Notes under the pieces: model-generated
What the model was told of the DNA's origin: nothing
What the model saw: the letters and a program-made list of their open reading frames with translations, nothing else
Databases searched by the model: none
Made by a program: the position numbers and the translations under genes
Assembly (NCBI RefSeq): GCF_029894335.1
Contig: NZ_JARXZC010000018.1
Coordinates: 62,001 to 126,000, forward strand
DNA from: Kitasatospora sp. MAP5-34
Lineage (GTDB): Bacteria; Actinomycetota; Actinomycetes; Streptomycetales; Streptomycetaceae
Direction: 5' to 3'
DNA: 64,000 nucleotides
Part shown: one piece after another, positions 25,379 through 34,233 of the stretch
Numbering within the stretch: position 1 is the stretch's first letter
Layout of the letters: the number at the start of each line of letters is the position of its first letter

Positions 25379-26452
25379 TCAGTGGGAAAGTATCAGGTTC
25401 ACGTCCCCGAACTCGTGCCAGAGGTAGCGGGCGGCGATCGCCTCGCGGTAGCAGCGGTCCAGGAGGGCGCGGCCTGCGACGGCTTGGAGCATCAGCAGGT
25501 GGGAGGCCTGGGGCTCGTGCCAGCCGGTGAGGAGGCCGTCGACCGCGCGGACGCCCCGTTCCGGGGTGATCACCAGGTCGGTCCAGCCGTCGGCGGCGTG
25601 GAGGTGGCCGTCCGGGCCGACTGCGGACTCCAGGGCGCGGACGGCGGTGGTGCCGACGGCGATCACGCGGCCGCCCTGCTCGCGGACGTGTTCGGCCAGC
25701 CGGGCGGTGGATTCCGGCACCTGGAAGCGTTCCGGGTACGGGGGCTCGTGGGCCTCCGGCGAGGCGACGCCGGTGTGCAGCGTGATCGGGGCGAGCAGGA
25801 CGCCCCTGGCGGCCAGCCGGGCCACCAGCTCGGCGGTGAACGGGCGGGCCGCGCTGGGCATTTCACTGCTGCCCGGCACGCTCGCGAAGACGGTCTGGTA
25901 CGCCTCGATCGGCCAGTCGCGGTCCACGTAGCCGTACCGGATCGCCTTGCCGTACCGCGCCAGATAGGCCGTCAACTCCCCCGGCAGGCTGAGCCGGGCG
26001 TGCCAGAGCCGGGCGGTGTACGGCGCTGTCAGCTCGGCCGACGCGCCCCCCGGCAGGACAACTCGCAGCCCGGGACGGGCGGGTGAGTGCTCGGGCGGGT
26101 AGTACTCGGAGGTGCCGGCCGCCGGGCGGCGCAGCTCGACCAGGTGGGCGCCGCGCGGGTCGGGCTGCGCGGAGGAGAGGTGCAGGGCGACGGGGGTGCC
26201 GTCCGGGAACCGGCCCGGGAGGGCGGCGGGCAGGGTGGCGGAGTTGTTGACCACCAGCAGGTCCCCGGGATTCAACACCGTTGGCAGGTCGGTGAATTCG
26301 CAGTGTTCGGTGGCGAGGCCCGCCCCGCGCCCCACCAGCATGCGGACGCGGTCACGCCCCGCGCCCCGGGCCTCCGCCGGGGCGCGGGCGGAGAGTTCGG
26401 ACGGTACGACGAAGTCGAAGTCGGGTTCCAGCACGGTGGCCACGTCACTCAC
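25379..26452 (-). CDS. queA: S-adenosylmethionine:tRNA ribosyltransferase-isomerase-like protein
   Basis: QueA transfers the ribose moiety of SAM to preQ1-modified tRNA to form epoxyqueuosine. Family segments are present: NPGDLLVVNNSATLPA, VVLPGGASAEL, IEAYQTVFA, PITLHTGVASPE, VIAVGTTAVRALES and GLLTGWHEPQASHLLML. Length 357 is normal. The start is GTG at 26452, overlapping the upstream SDR gene by 8 nt. No other queuosine genes are in the window, so the physiological substrate is uncertain. Confidence 0.88.
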   Translation of the reverse strand: MSDVATVLEPDFDFVVPSELSARAPAEARGAGRDRVRMLVGRGAGLATEHCEFTDLPTVLNPGDLLVVNNSATLPAALPGRFPDGTPVALHLSSAQPDPRGAHLVELRRPAAGTSEYYPPEHSPARPGLRVVLPGGASAELTAPYTARLWHARLSLPGELTAYLARYGKAIRYGYVDRDWPIEAYQTVFASVPGSSEMPSAARPFTAELVARLAARGVLLAPITLHTGVASPEAHEPPYPERFQVPESTARLAEHVREQGGRVIAVGTTAVRALESAVGPDGHLHAADGWTDLVITPERGVRAVDGLLTGWHEPQASHLLMLQAVAGRALLDRCYREAIAARYLWHEFGDVNLILSH

Positions 26453-27191
26453 CGGCCGTCAGGTCGGCGGCCCGGTAGCGGCCGGAGTCGGGACGATCCC
26501 GGAGCAGGGCACGGAAGGCCGGTACGACCGTGCGGGGCAGCGGACGGTCGGAGATGTCCTCACCCGGGAAGGCGTCCTGGTGCATCCGGGTCCGCATGTC
26601 GCCCGGGTCCACCGCCCAGACCCGCAGCGCCGGTTCCTCGGCGGCGAGGACGGCGGAGGCGTGGTCCAGGGCAGCCTTGCTGGCGCCGTACCCGCCCCAC
26701 CCCGGGTACGCCTCGACGGCGGCGTCGGAGCTGAGGTTGATGATCGCGCCGTCCCGCGCGGCCCTCAGCTGCGGCAGCAGGAGCTGGGTGAGCGCGACCG
26801 GGCCGAGGATGTTCACCTCGAAGGTCTCCAACAGGCCGGGCAGCGGGAAGTCGGCGAGCGTCGGCAGCGGTGCGCCCGCGAGGTCGTAGCCGGTCAGGGT
26901 GGAGGCGTTGTTGATCAGCAGTGCGGCGCCGCCCAGCTCAGCGGCCGCCTGCGCGAGCCGCTCGCGGTGCTCGTCCTCGACCACCGAGCCGGGCAGCGCG
27001 ACGGTCCGGGTGTGCTCCTTGAGTTCGGTCTCGGCGGCGGCCAGTTCGTCCGGGTTCCGGGCGGTCAGGACGAGCCGCCACCCGTCCTCGGCCAGTGCCC
27101 GGGCGAGTTCGAGGCCGAGCCCCCGGGACGCTCCGGTGATGACGGCGACGGGGGAAGGTGCGGTGCGCTTGTCGGCAGGTGTGTTGTCCAT
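26445..27191 (-). CDS. Short-chain dehydrogenase/reductase (248 aa)
   Basis: Classical SDR: cofactor motif TGASRGLGLE, NNAS, catalytic Ser in INLSSDAA, and YGASKAAL with the Tyr-x3-Lys pair. The C-terminal PGDMRTRM is typical. ATG at 27191 is chosen as the family start. Overlaps queA by 8 nt, so the two are probably co-translated. Substrate unknown. Confidence 0.9.
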   Translation of the reverse strand: MDNTPADKRTAPSPVAVITGASRGLGLELARALAEDGWRLVLTARNPDELAAAETELKEHTRTVALPGSVVEDEHRERLAQAAAELGGAALLINNASTLTGYDLAGAPLPTLADFPLPGLLETFEVNILGPVALTQLLLPQLRAARDGAIINLSSDAAVEAYPGWGGYGASKAALDHASAVLAAEEPALRVWAVDPGDMRTRMHQDAFPGEDISDRPLPRTVVPAFRALLRDRPDSGRYRAADLTAGE

Positions 27192-27436
27192 GACTCGACT
27201 CTCGCCCCGCCACCGGTCCCGGCGGATCGGTCGGCGGTCCTCCCACCCGTTGGTCCTTCGGCCTAGGACGGCTGCGGTCGGCATGCCGTCCGCCACCTGC
27301 CGTACATCGCCCGAAAGGGGGCTTCTCGGAACGGCGGCGCCTTGTCATGGTGGATCGATGACGCCGGTGGACCGATGAGGACGGTGGATCGACACTCCGC
27401 TGGACCTGTGACGGACGGCCGACGGAACGAGGCGAG

Positions 27437-27643
27437 ATGACGCAGTCGACGGACAATCCACTGACGATCGATCATGTCGTCGACCGGCTGACGGGATTAC
27501 AGGCGTCCCTGCCCGCGAGCGACGGCGTCGCCGTCTTCAACCAGGTGTACCTGACCGTCACCGAGCTGATCCGGGACCAGCTCGCGACCACGTACTTCGG
27601 CGATCCGGCGGGAGTGGCCCGGCTCGACGCCGTCTTCGAAGCC
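27437..27643 (+). pseudogene. Truncated DUF5995 protein, N-terminal 69 codons
   Basis: Closely parallels the start of the intact DUF5995 gene at 29111: DGVAVFNQVYLTVTELIRDQ here against DGVAVFNRMYLTVTELISDQ there. After LDAVFEA the frame passes into transposase sequence, leaving less than a third of the protein. Broken by insertion of a mobile element followed by its decay. Confidence 0.75.
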
Positions 27644-27778
27644 GACGACATGGACGTGATCAAGAGCGCGCCACGGGCTCCCCGGATGAACGCCCACTGC
27701 GAACGGGCGGCTGGCAGTATCGGGCGCGAGGCGCTCGACCACGTCCTGATCATGAACGAGGCTCATGCTCGGCTGGTC
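27644..27778 (+). mobile_element. Transposase (integrase-core) remnant inside DUF5995
   Basis: VIKSAPRAPRMNAHCER and EALDHVLIMNEAHARLV are characteristic of the C-terminal rve integrase core of IS481/IS3-type transposases (SAPRAPRMNAHCER is a hallmark string). Only about 45 codons survive, fused in frame to the DUF5995 start. No terminal inverted repeats were identified. Confidence 0.75.
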
Positions 27779-27858
27779 TTTCCGAGCGCCACAGGCGATC
27801 GCGTGGCGAGATCCACTTCAACTGGCCGCAGTCTGTTCAGATTGACGATGCCTCAGAT

Positions 27859-27897
27859 CCAGAGAGCATGTGCAATATCACATTGCAACTGCTCTGG
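27859..27897. repeat. Imperfect inverted repeat before a secreted-protein gene
   Basis: CCAGAGAGCATGTGCAAT on the left pairs with ATTGCAACTGCTCTGG on the right with small mismatches. The element is unusually AT-rich and sits 24 nt upstream of the ribosome site of the gene at 27934. It could be an operator, an mRNA leader hairpin, or residue of the mobile element upstream. Confidence 0.5.
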
Positions 27898-27933
27898 ACG
27901 ATCCAGTGGCTCTTACGAACCAGGAGAACCCTC

Positions 27934-28371
27934 ATGACGCGCACAATCCTTGCAGTGGCCGGCGTAGTGGGCGCCATGGGCATCGCTCTCGTCGGCGCGG
28001 TTCCGGCCGGTGCCGCGACGGTGCCCACCACCACCAGCACGACCTGTGGCAACTACGGCCTCCAGGCGGGCCTGGCGACCAAGCTGTGCGCCACGGTGAC
28101 CGACGGCACCGTCCAGCTCACGGGCCAGCTCGGCCTGGCCGGCCCCTCCCCGCTGCAGGAGGACGTCGTGGTCACCCTGAGCGGCAACGTCGTCGGCGGG
28201 GGCACCCTCGGGACCGTTCAGCAGTCGCTTCACTTCCAGAGCCAGACGCTGCAGGTCGGCGGCGTGGGCGGGACCGTGCCGTGCGGCTCGACCGTCCACG
28301 GCTCGTTCTCGGTCGCCTCCTTCGGGCGGTTCAACACCCCGGTCACCATCGATGTGCCGGTGAACTGCTGA
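27934..28371 (+). CDS. Secreted protein of unknown function (145 aa)
   Basis: Clear Sec signal peptide (MTRTILAVAGVVGAMGIALV...GAVPAGA). The mature protein of about 118 residues has four Cys (TTCGNYG, KLCATV, TVPCGST and the C-terminal VNC) and alternating Val/Thr/Gly strands, suggesting a disulphide-stabilised beta fold. ATG at 27934 follows CAGGAGAA. Confidence 0.8.
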   Translation: MTRTILAVAGVVGAMGIALVGAVPAGAATVPTTTSTTCGNYGLQAGLATKLCATVTDGTVQLTGQLGLAGPSPLQEDVVVTLSGNVVGGGTLGTVQQSLHFQSQTLQVGGVGGTVPCGSTVHGSFSVASFGRFNTPVTIDVPVNC

Positions 28372-28417
28372 ACGTAGCAAGTGAGCACGGTCAGCGCCGA
28401 ATGCGTAGCTGACCGGT

Positions 28418-28452
28418 CAGGCCGCCCGGGCGAGCCCCGCCCGGGCGGCCTG
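28418..28452. terminator. Strong hairpin after the secreted-protein gene
   Basis: CAGGCCGCCCGGGC (28418-28431) pairs with GCCCGGGCGGCCTG (28439-28452), a 14-bp perfect stem with a 7-nt loop, 46 nt beyond the stop at 28371. Confidence 0.75.
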
Positions 28453-28504
28453 GGGATCAGGACCCGGCCCGGACAAGGCCGACGCCCGCTTCGGCCACGG
28501 CCGC

Positions 28505-28540
28505 CGGTGTCCCGCCCAGGGCTTTCGGCGGGACACCGGG
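28505..28540. terminator. Second strong hairpin
   Basis: CCGGTGTCCCGCC (28505-28517) pairs with GGCGGGACACCGG (28528-28540), a perfect 13-bp stem with a 10-nt loop. It has no adjacent gene 3' end, so it may be a backup terminator or the relic of a lost gene. Confidence 0.55.
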
Positions 28541-29110
28541 GCGGCTCCGCGGCAGTCGTCGCCACCGCGCCTGGAGAACGCAGCGCGGCACAGCTCACCG
28601 GGGGCGGCGAAGACCGGTCCGCCCTGCCGGGCGAGGAGAAAGGGTTCTGCGCCTGCCGAAATCTCATCGGACGAGGCCAGGCGGCGTGTCGGTACTCGTG
28701 GATCACTAGCAACACCACCCACCCCGGGTAAGGGGACCGATCCGTTAACAGGCTTGTGGAACACGGGACTTCGGCGGGCCACCGACCGTGCCGCGGGTGG
28801 TGGTGGTGAACTCCGTCAGGGCCTCCGTCCGATCAGGCGGACGGGGGTCGTGCGGTGAGCCTGCCGATCGGAGAGGCTGGTAAGCAGCGCTGACCCATGG
28901 CGGGGTGTTCGGCCGACCGTGGATGTGTCGGGCGTCGGCTGCGTCCAGGGAAGTGGTGTACGGGTTGCACCCTCACCCGGGGATTCAGGTCTGTCCGAAC
29001 CAGGCGGCATGGGCGCCCACCGCCACGTCGTGGCGCGGCGACTTCCGGCGGGGCCGGGTGACTGCCAGGGTAGGTACTCCCTGTCCCGACCGAGAGGATG
29101 AGATGACCGG
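28541..29110. other. Long intergenic stretch before the intact DUF5995 gene
   Basis: No coding frame, RNA gene or mobile element end was recognised in these 570 bp. Codon statistics look non-coding in all frames. It may be decayed DNA between the two DUF5995 copies. Confidence 0.4.
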
Positions 29111-29827
29111 ATGACCATCAGCCAGGTACTGACCGTCGACCAGGTGATCGAACGGATGCGGGAGATCGAGGCGGGGCTGCCCACGGCTGACGGGGTCGCG
29201 GTCTTCAACCGGATGTACCTGACCGTCACCGAGCTGATTTCTGATCAGCTCAAGCAGACGTACTTCGACGACCCGGTCGCCATGGCCGAGCTGGACGCGC
29301 TGTTCGCCGCCCGCTACCTGGACGCCGTGGCGGGCGACGCGGCGGGGCAGCGGCTGCCCGCCTGCTGGCGCCCGCTCTTCGAGCTGCGCCACCATCCCGG
29401 CATCCACCCCCTGCAATTTGCCCTAGCCGGCATGAACGCGCACATCGAGTACGACCTGCCGGTCTCCGTGCTGGACACCTGCCGCGCGACCGGGCAGGAG
29501 CCGAAGGACGTCGAGGCCGACTACCAGCGGATCAACGACCTGCTGGCCCGGGTGGAGGCCCGGGTACGGGAGGAACTGCTGCCCGAACCGGAGGCGCTGC
29601 GGGTCGCCGACCCGCTGCTGCACGTGGTCGGCGTCTGGAGCGTGGACCGGGCTCGCGAGGCGGCTTGGGCGAGCATCGTCGGGTTCTGGGAGCTGCGGCA
29701 GGTGCCGATGGCGTACCGGGCCGTACTGGGAGCGCTGGACGGCTCGGTCGGCATGGTCAGCCGCGCGCTGCTCACCCCGCTGGACAGCGAGGGCCGGCTC
29801 CCCGCCGCAGCAGGAAGCCGACCGTAA
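29111..29827 (+). CDS. DUF5995 family protein (238 aa)
   Basis: All-helical protein of unknown function common in Streptomyces: GVAVFNRMYLTVTELISDQL, LDALFAARYLDAVAG, CWRPLFELRHHPGIHPLQFA, GMNAHIEYDLPVSVLDTC. His, Asp and Glu in the HHPGIHPLQFALAGMNAH region could bind a metal. ATG at 29111 follows GAGAGG. It converges on guaB1 with a 10-nt gap. A broken paralogue lies 1.5 kb upstream. Confidence 0.85.
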   Translation: MTISQVLTVDQVIERMREIEAGLPTADGVAVFNRMYLTVTELISDQLKQTYFDDPVAMAELDALFAARYLDAVAGDAAGQRLPACWRPLFELRHHPGIHPLQFALAGMNAHIEYDLPVSVLDTCRATGQEPKDVEADYQRINDLLARVEARVREELLPEPEALRVADPLLHVVGVWSVDRAREAAWASIVGFWELRQVPMAYRAVLGALDGSVGMVSRALLTPLDSEGRLPAAAGSRP

Positions 29828-29837
29828 CACGCTGGTA

Positions 29838-31280
29838 CTACACGCCCCAGCTGGAGTGCAGCGGCTTGCCCTCGGCGTAGCCGGCCGCGCTCTGGACGCC
29901 CACGATCGCCTTCTCGTGGAACTCCTCCAGGCTGTTGGCGCCGGCGTAGGTGCAGGAGCTGCGCACGCCCGCGACGATCGAGTCGATCAGGTCCTCGACA
30001 CCCGGGCGGGCCGGGTCGAGGAACATCCGCGAGGTGGAGATGCCCTCCTCGAAGAGCGCCTTGCGGGCGCGGTCGTAGCCGGACTCCTCGGAGGTCCGGT
30101 TGCGCACGGCACGCGCGGACGCCATGCCGAAGCTCTCCTTGTACTGACGGCCGTCGGCGGCGGTCTGCAGGTCGCCGGGCGACTCGTACGTCCCGGCGAA
30201 CCAGGAGCCGATCATCACGTTGGAGGCACCGGCGGCGAGCGCCATCGCGACGTCGCGCGGGTGGCGGACGCCGCCGTCGGCCCAGACGTGCTTGCCGAGC
30301 TTGCGGGCCTCGGCGGCGCACTCCAGGACGGCGGAGAACTGCGGGCGGCCGACGCCGGTCATCATCCGGGTGGTGCACATCGCGCCGGGGCCGACACCGA
30401 CCTTGAGGATGTCCGCGCCGGCCTCGACCAGGTCGCGGACACCGACGGCGGAGACCACGTTGCCCGCCACGATCGGGATCTGCGGGTCGAGGCCGCGCAC
30501 CGCGCGCAGCGCGCTGATCATCGACTCCTGGTGGCCGTGCGCGGTGTCGACGACGAGTACGTCGGCGCCGGCCTCGATCAGGGCCTTCGCCTTGCCGGCC
30601 ACATCGCCGTTGATGCCGACGGTGGCGGCGATCCGCAGCTTGCCGTCGGCGTCCACGGCGGGGGTGTAGAGGGTGGCGCGCAGCGCGTTCTTCCGGGTCA
30701 GGATGCCGACCAGCTGCCCGTCGGCGTCCACCACGGGGGCGAGCTTGCGGTGGCCCTCGTTGAGCTTCTCGAAGGCCGCGCGCGGGTCGATCCCGTCCTC
30801 CAGCAGCAGCAGGTCGCGGGACATCACCTCGGAGAGGCTGGTGAACCGGTCCACACCGTGGCAGTCGGAGTCGGTGACCACGCCGACCGGCTTGCCGCCC
30901 TCGACCACCACGAGCGCGTTGTGGGCACGCTTGGGGAGCAGCGAGAGGGCGTCCGCGACGGTGTCGCCGGGGCTGAGGGTCAGCGCGGTGTCGTGCACCA
31001 GGTGGCGCTGCTTGACCCAGCCGATGACGTCGGTGATGACCTCGGTCGGGATGTCCTGCGGGATGGAGACCAGGCCGCCACGGCGGGCGACGGTCTCGGC
31101 CATCCGGCGGCCGGCGATGGCGGTCATGTTGGCGACGACCAGCGGGATGGTGGTCCCGGTGCCGTCGTTCGAGGAGAGGTCGACACCCTGCCGGGAGCCC
31201 ACGGCGGAACGGCTCGGGACCATGAAGACGTCGTCGTACGTGAGGTCGTACGCGGGCTTGAGGTCGTTCAGGAAGCGCAT
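29838..31280 (-). CDS. guaB1: GuaB1-type IMP dehydrogenase-related protein (probable GMP reductase)
   Basis: IMPDH/GMP-reductase superfamily barrel with CBS domains at about 95-205 (VADALSLLPKRAHNALVVVE, SLSEVMSRDLLLLEDG). The catalytic loop is GPGAMCTTRMMTGVGRPQ with its Cys. Flap-side RNRTSEESGYDRARKALFEEG distinguishes the actinobacterial GuaB1 group from true GuaB. The mycobacterial member acts as a GMP reductase regulated through CBS domains, so purine salvage from GMP to IMP is likely. ATG at 31280 gives the usual 480 aa. Confidence 0.9.
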   Translation of the reverse strand: MRFLNDLKPAYDLTYDDVFMVPSRSAVGSRQGVDLSSNDGTGTTIPLVVANMTAIAGRRMAETVARRGGLVSIPQDIPTEVITDVIGWVKQRHLVHDTALTLSPGDTVADALSLLPKRAHNALVVVEGGKPVGVVTDSDCHGVDRFTSLSEVMSRDLLLLEDGIDPRAAFEKLNEGHRKLAPVVDADGQLVGILTRKNALRATLYTPAVDADGKLRIAATVGINGDVAGKAKALIEAGADVLVVDTAHGHQESMISALRAVRGLDPQIPIVAGNVVSAVGVRDLVEAGADILKVGVGPGAMCTTRMMTGVGRPQFSAVLECAAEARKLGKHVWADGGVRHPRDVAMALAAGASNVMIGSWFAGTYESPGDLQTAADGRQYKESFGMASARAVRNRTSEESGYDRARKALFEEGISTSRMFLDPARPGVEDLIDSIVAGVRSSCTYAGANSLEEFHEKAIVGVQSAAGYAEGKPLHSSWGV

Positions 31281-31451
31281 GAATGGGGCTCTCTGGCTGG
31301 GAGAAAGGTACACCTCGGGTGCGGTTACGGCTCTGCCGCCGGGCGCACTCGGGCGTCCCGCACCCAACCGTCAATACTTGTCGATCCCGGGCCCGAAAGC
31401 CAGTTCCCACGCGAACGTTGAAGCTCCGCACAACGCCGACCGACAAGATCA

Positions 31452-31485
31452 CTCCGGCTGCTGTAGGAACCTACAACAGCCGGAG
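31452..31485. terminator. Near-perfect 34-bp palindrome after the ABC importer operon
   Basis: CTCCGGCTGCTGTAGG and CCTACAACAGCCGGAG flank AA; the stem is 16 bp with one mismatch. It lies 17 nt beyond the last ABC gene stop and upstream of guaB1, so it probably terminates the importer transcript. Confidence 0.7.
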
Positions 31486-31502
31486 CGCGACACCGGGCGC
31501 CC

Positions 31503-32366
31503 CTACCGGCCACCGCCCGCGTCGACCGGGAGCAGCAGGGGTGCCTGCAACGCCGCGAGTTCGCGGCGTTGCAGGCCGATGGCCTCGGGGTTCCAGCCCG
31601 GGTGCGGTACGGAGGCCAGCAGCAGGCGGGTGTACGGGTGCCGGGGGGTGGCGAGGAGGTCGGCCACGGGTCGGTGTTCCACCGTCCGGCCCCGGTACAT
31701 CACCAGCGCCTCGTCGCAGACGTAGCGGACGACCGCCAGGTCGTGGCTGACGAAGACCAACCCGATGCCGGTGTCACGCCGGATGTCGGAGAGCAGGTTG
31801 AGGACCTGCGCCTGGACCGAGACGTCCAGCGCCGACACCGCCTCGTCGAGCACCAGCACTGCCGGCTCGACCGCCAACGCCCTTGCGATGGCCGCGCGTT
31901 GGCGCTGCCCACCGGACAGCTCGCGGGGCAGGGCGGCGGCCTCGCGGTCGCCCAGGCCGACCTGGGCGAGGAGCTCCCTGGTACGCGCGGGTGAAGCGGA
32001 GCCGTGCAGGCGCAGCACCCCGTCCAGGGTCGCGCCGATGGTGCGGCGGGCGTCGAGGGAGAGGTACGGGTCCTGGAAGACGATCTGGACGGCCTTGGCG
32101 CGGGCCAGCCGGGCTACCCGGCCACGAGCTCTGGCCACGAGCGGGGTGCCCTGGACCAGGATCTGTCCCTGGTCGGGGCGTTCCAGACCGACCAGCATTC
32201 GCGCGGTGGTGGTCTTGCCGGAGCCGGACTCGCCGACGATGCCCAGCGCGCCGCCGGGGCGGAGGGAGAAGGAGAGGTCGTCGACGGCGACGACGGGTGC
32301 TCCGTCGCCCGGGTAGGTCTTGCGCAGGCCGTCGACCTGGAGCAGGAGATCGGGGTCGGCGGTCAA
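31503..32366 (-). CDS. Oligopeptide-type ABC transporter ATPase, DppF/OppF-like (287 aa)
   Basis: Second ATPase of a peptide importer. Walker A GESGSGKTTT, Q-loop FQDPYLSLD, signature LSGGQRQRAAIARAL, Walker B VLVLDEAVSALD and H-loop FVSHD are all present. The end of the frame contains the family CD motif-like YRGRTVEHRPVADLLATPRH. TTG at 32366 overlaps the upstream stop (TTGA) and has GAGGAG, so I prefer it to the longer in-frame ATG inside the previous gene. Confidence 0.9.
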   Translation of the reverse strand: MTADPDLLLQVDGLRKTYPGDGAPVVAVDDLSFSLRPGGALGIVGESGSGKTTTARMLVGLERPDQGQILVQGTPLVARARGRVARLARAKAVQIVFQDPYLSLDARRTIGATLDGVLRLHGSASPARTRELLAQVGLGDREAAALPRELSGGQRQRAAIARALAVEPAVLVLDEAVSALDVSVQAQVLNLLSDIRRDTGIGLVFVSHDLAVVRYVCDEALVMYRGRTVEHRPVADLLATPRHPYTRLLLASVPHPGWNPEAIGLQRRELAALQAPLLLPVDAGGGR

Positions 32367-33394
32367 CGGTTCTCCTCGATGAGTTCGTCGGCCCGGTGGC
32401 AGGCGACGAGCGTCGGCGCTGCGGGGGCCGGCACCGGCAGCGTGGGCACCGGCGGGGTCAGCACCGGCGAGGTCAGCACCGGCGGGGTGAGGTCGCACCG
32501 GCCGGGCTGGGCGAAGCGGCAGCGGGCGAAGAAGGCGCAACCGGATGCGGCCTCCGCCAGGCTCAGCGGGGCGCCGGGGATGGGCGTGAGGCGGCCGGGC
32601 GTGCCCTCCAGCGGCGGGGAGGAGCCCAACAGCCCTGCGGTGTAGGGGTGTCGGGGGATGGCGAGGAGGTCGGCGGCGGTGCCGGTCTCGACGATCCGTC
32701 CGGCATACATCACGTAGATCCGGTCGCAGGTGGCGGCGGCGAGGTCGAGGTCGTGGGTGATCAGGAGCAGGCCGAGGCCCCGGTCGCGCTGCAACTGCCC
32801 CAGGACGGCCATGATTTCGGCCTGGGTGGTCACGTCGAGGGCGGTGGTGGGTTCGTCGCAGAGCAGCAACTGCGGGTCGGCGGTGAGCGCTCCGGCGATC
32901 ATCACGCGTTGGAGCATGCCGCCGGACAGCTGGTGCGGGTACTGGCGCAGGTGGCGGGCCGGGTCGGGCAGGCCGACGGCGGTGAGCAGTTCGAGGGCGC
33001 GGGCCTCGGCCTCGGCCCTGGTCCGGCCGCCTACCAGGCGCAGTGACTCGGTGAGGAAGTCGCCGACGCGGCGGACCGGGTTGATGCCGGCCCGGGGGTC
33101 CTGGAAGATCATGGAGGCCACGCCGGTCCGCACCGCGCGCAGCCGGGCGGCGTCCGCGCCGACCAAGTCGGTTCCGTCGACGCGTACTTGGCCACCCGTC
33201 CGGGCCCCGGACGGGAGCAGGCCGAGCGCGGCGCGGGCCGTCACCGACTTGCCCGAGCCGGACTCGCCCACCAGGGCGACGGCCTCCCCGGCGGCGACGC
33301 TCAGGGTGACGCCGTCCAGGATCGGACGTGCTGTCCCGGGCAACTCGACCCGCAGGCCGTCGTATTCGAGCAGCGGCATTTCGAGCGGCGGCAT
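32363..33394 (-). CDS. Oligopeptide-type ABC transporter ATPase, DppD/OppD-like (343 aa)
   Basis: Walker A GESGSGKSVTARA, Q-loop FQDPRAGINP, signature LSGGMLQRVMIAGAL, Walker B LLLCDEPTTALD and H-loop LITHD. The C-terminal oligopeptide-binding Fe-S-like region has GCAFFARCRFAQPGRC. It is followed by a Pro/Val/Thr repeat (LTSPVLTPPVPTLPVP) inserted before the final ACHRADE. That low-complexity insertion is unusual. The start overlaps the permease stop by 1 nt (TGATG). Confidence 0.92.
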   Translation of the reverse strand: MPPLEMPLLEYDGLRVELPGTARPILDGVTLSVAAGEAVALVGESGSGKSVTARAALGLLPSGARTGGQVRVDGTDLVGADAARLRAVRTGVASMIFQDPRAGINPVRRVGDFLTESLRLVGGRTRAEAEARALELLTAVGLPDPARHLRQYPHQLSGGMLQRVMIAGALTADPQLLLCDEPTTALDVTTQAEIMAVLGQLQRDRGLGLLLITHDLDLAAATCDRIYVMYAGRIVETGTAADLLAIPRHPYTAGLLGSSPPLEGTPGRLTPIPGAPLSLAEAASGCAFFARCRFAQPGRCDLTPPVLTSPVLTPPVPTLPVPAPAAPTLVACHRADELIEENR

Positions 33395-34233
33395 CAGGAT
33401 TCCCTCCCCGCGAGCCGGTCGCCGAGGTGTTCCCCGACGACGTTGAAGGCGACCACGACCAGCACGACCGCGACGGCCGGGACGATCGCGGACATCGGCT
33501 GCCCCTGCAGCACGGCCGCCTGCCCCTGATTGATCATCGCGCCCCAGTCGGGGGTCGGCGGCTGGACGCCGAGCCCGAGGAAGGACAGCGCCGCGAGGTC
33601 GAGCAGCGCGTAACCGAAGTTCACCGTCGACTGGGCCAGTACGGTGGGCGTGATGTTCGGCAGCAGCCGCCGCAGCGCGACGAACACCTCACTGTGGCCC
33701 TGGACTTGGTACGCCGCGATGTACGGCCGCACCTTCTCCTGCGCGGTGAGGCTGCGCACCAGGCGGGCGGTGTACGGCATGTAGGCGACGGCCATGGCGA
33801 GAACCGGCGCCCCGAGCCCCTTGCCGAACAGGGCGACGGCGAGGATCGCCAGCAGCAGCGCCGGGAAGGCGAACAGGATGTCCAGCACCCTGCCCACCAC
33901 GGTGTCGACCCAGCCGCCGCGCCAGGCGGTGAACAGGCCGACGGCGACGCCGGTGACGGTGGAGGCCAGCACGACGGCGAGCGGGCCGACCAGGCTGGTG
34001 CGGGTGCCCTCGATCAGCGCGGAGAAGGTGTCGTGCCCGCCGCCGTCCGTGCCGAGCCAGTGGCCGGCGCCGATCCCGGCGAAGCTGTCGCCCAGTTCGC
34101 CGAAGGTCGGGTCCTGCGGGGCGAGCCAGGGCGCGAGCACCGAGACCAGCACGAAGAGGGCCAGCACCACGGTGGACATCCGTACCAGCGGGCCGCCGCC
34201 GAGCCTTCGCAGGCGGGTGGTCCAAGCGCTCAT
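33394..34233 (-). CDS. ABC transporter permease, DppC/OppC-like (279 aa)
   Basis: Inner-membrane permease with about six helices and the cytoplasmic EAA loop (YQVQGHSEVFVALRRLLPN). N-terminal LAPWLAPQDPTFGELG and HWLGTDGGGHDTFSALIEGT are typical of DppC. ATG at 34233 overlaps the DppB-like stop (ATGA). Confidence 0.93.
   Translation of the reverse strand: MSAWTTRLRRLGGGPLVRMSTVVLALFVLVSVLAPWLAPQDPTFGELGDSFAGIGAGHWLGTDGGGHDTFSALIEGTRTSLVGPLAVVLASTVTGVAVGLFTAWRGGWVDTVVGRVLDILFAFPALLLAILAVALFGKGLGAPVLAMAVAYMPYTARLVRSLTAQEKVRPYIAAYQVQGHSEVFVALRRLLPNITPTVLAQSTVNFGYALLDLAALSFLGLGVQPPTPDWGAMINQGQAAVLQGQPMSAIVPAVAVVLVVVAFNVVGEHLGDRLAGRES

Noticed and set aside
28541..29110. A possible additional gene between the secreted protein and DUF5995
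   Set aside because: Frames here have no ribosome site, family motif or consistent codon bias.
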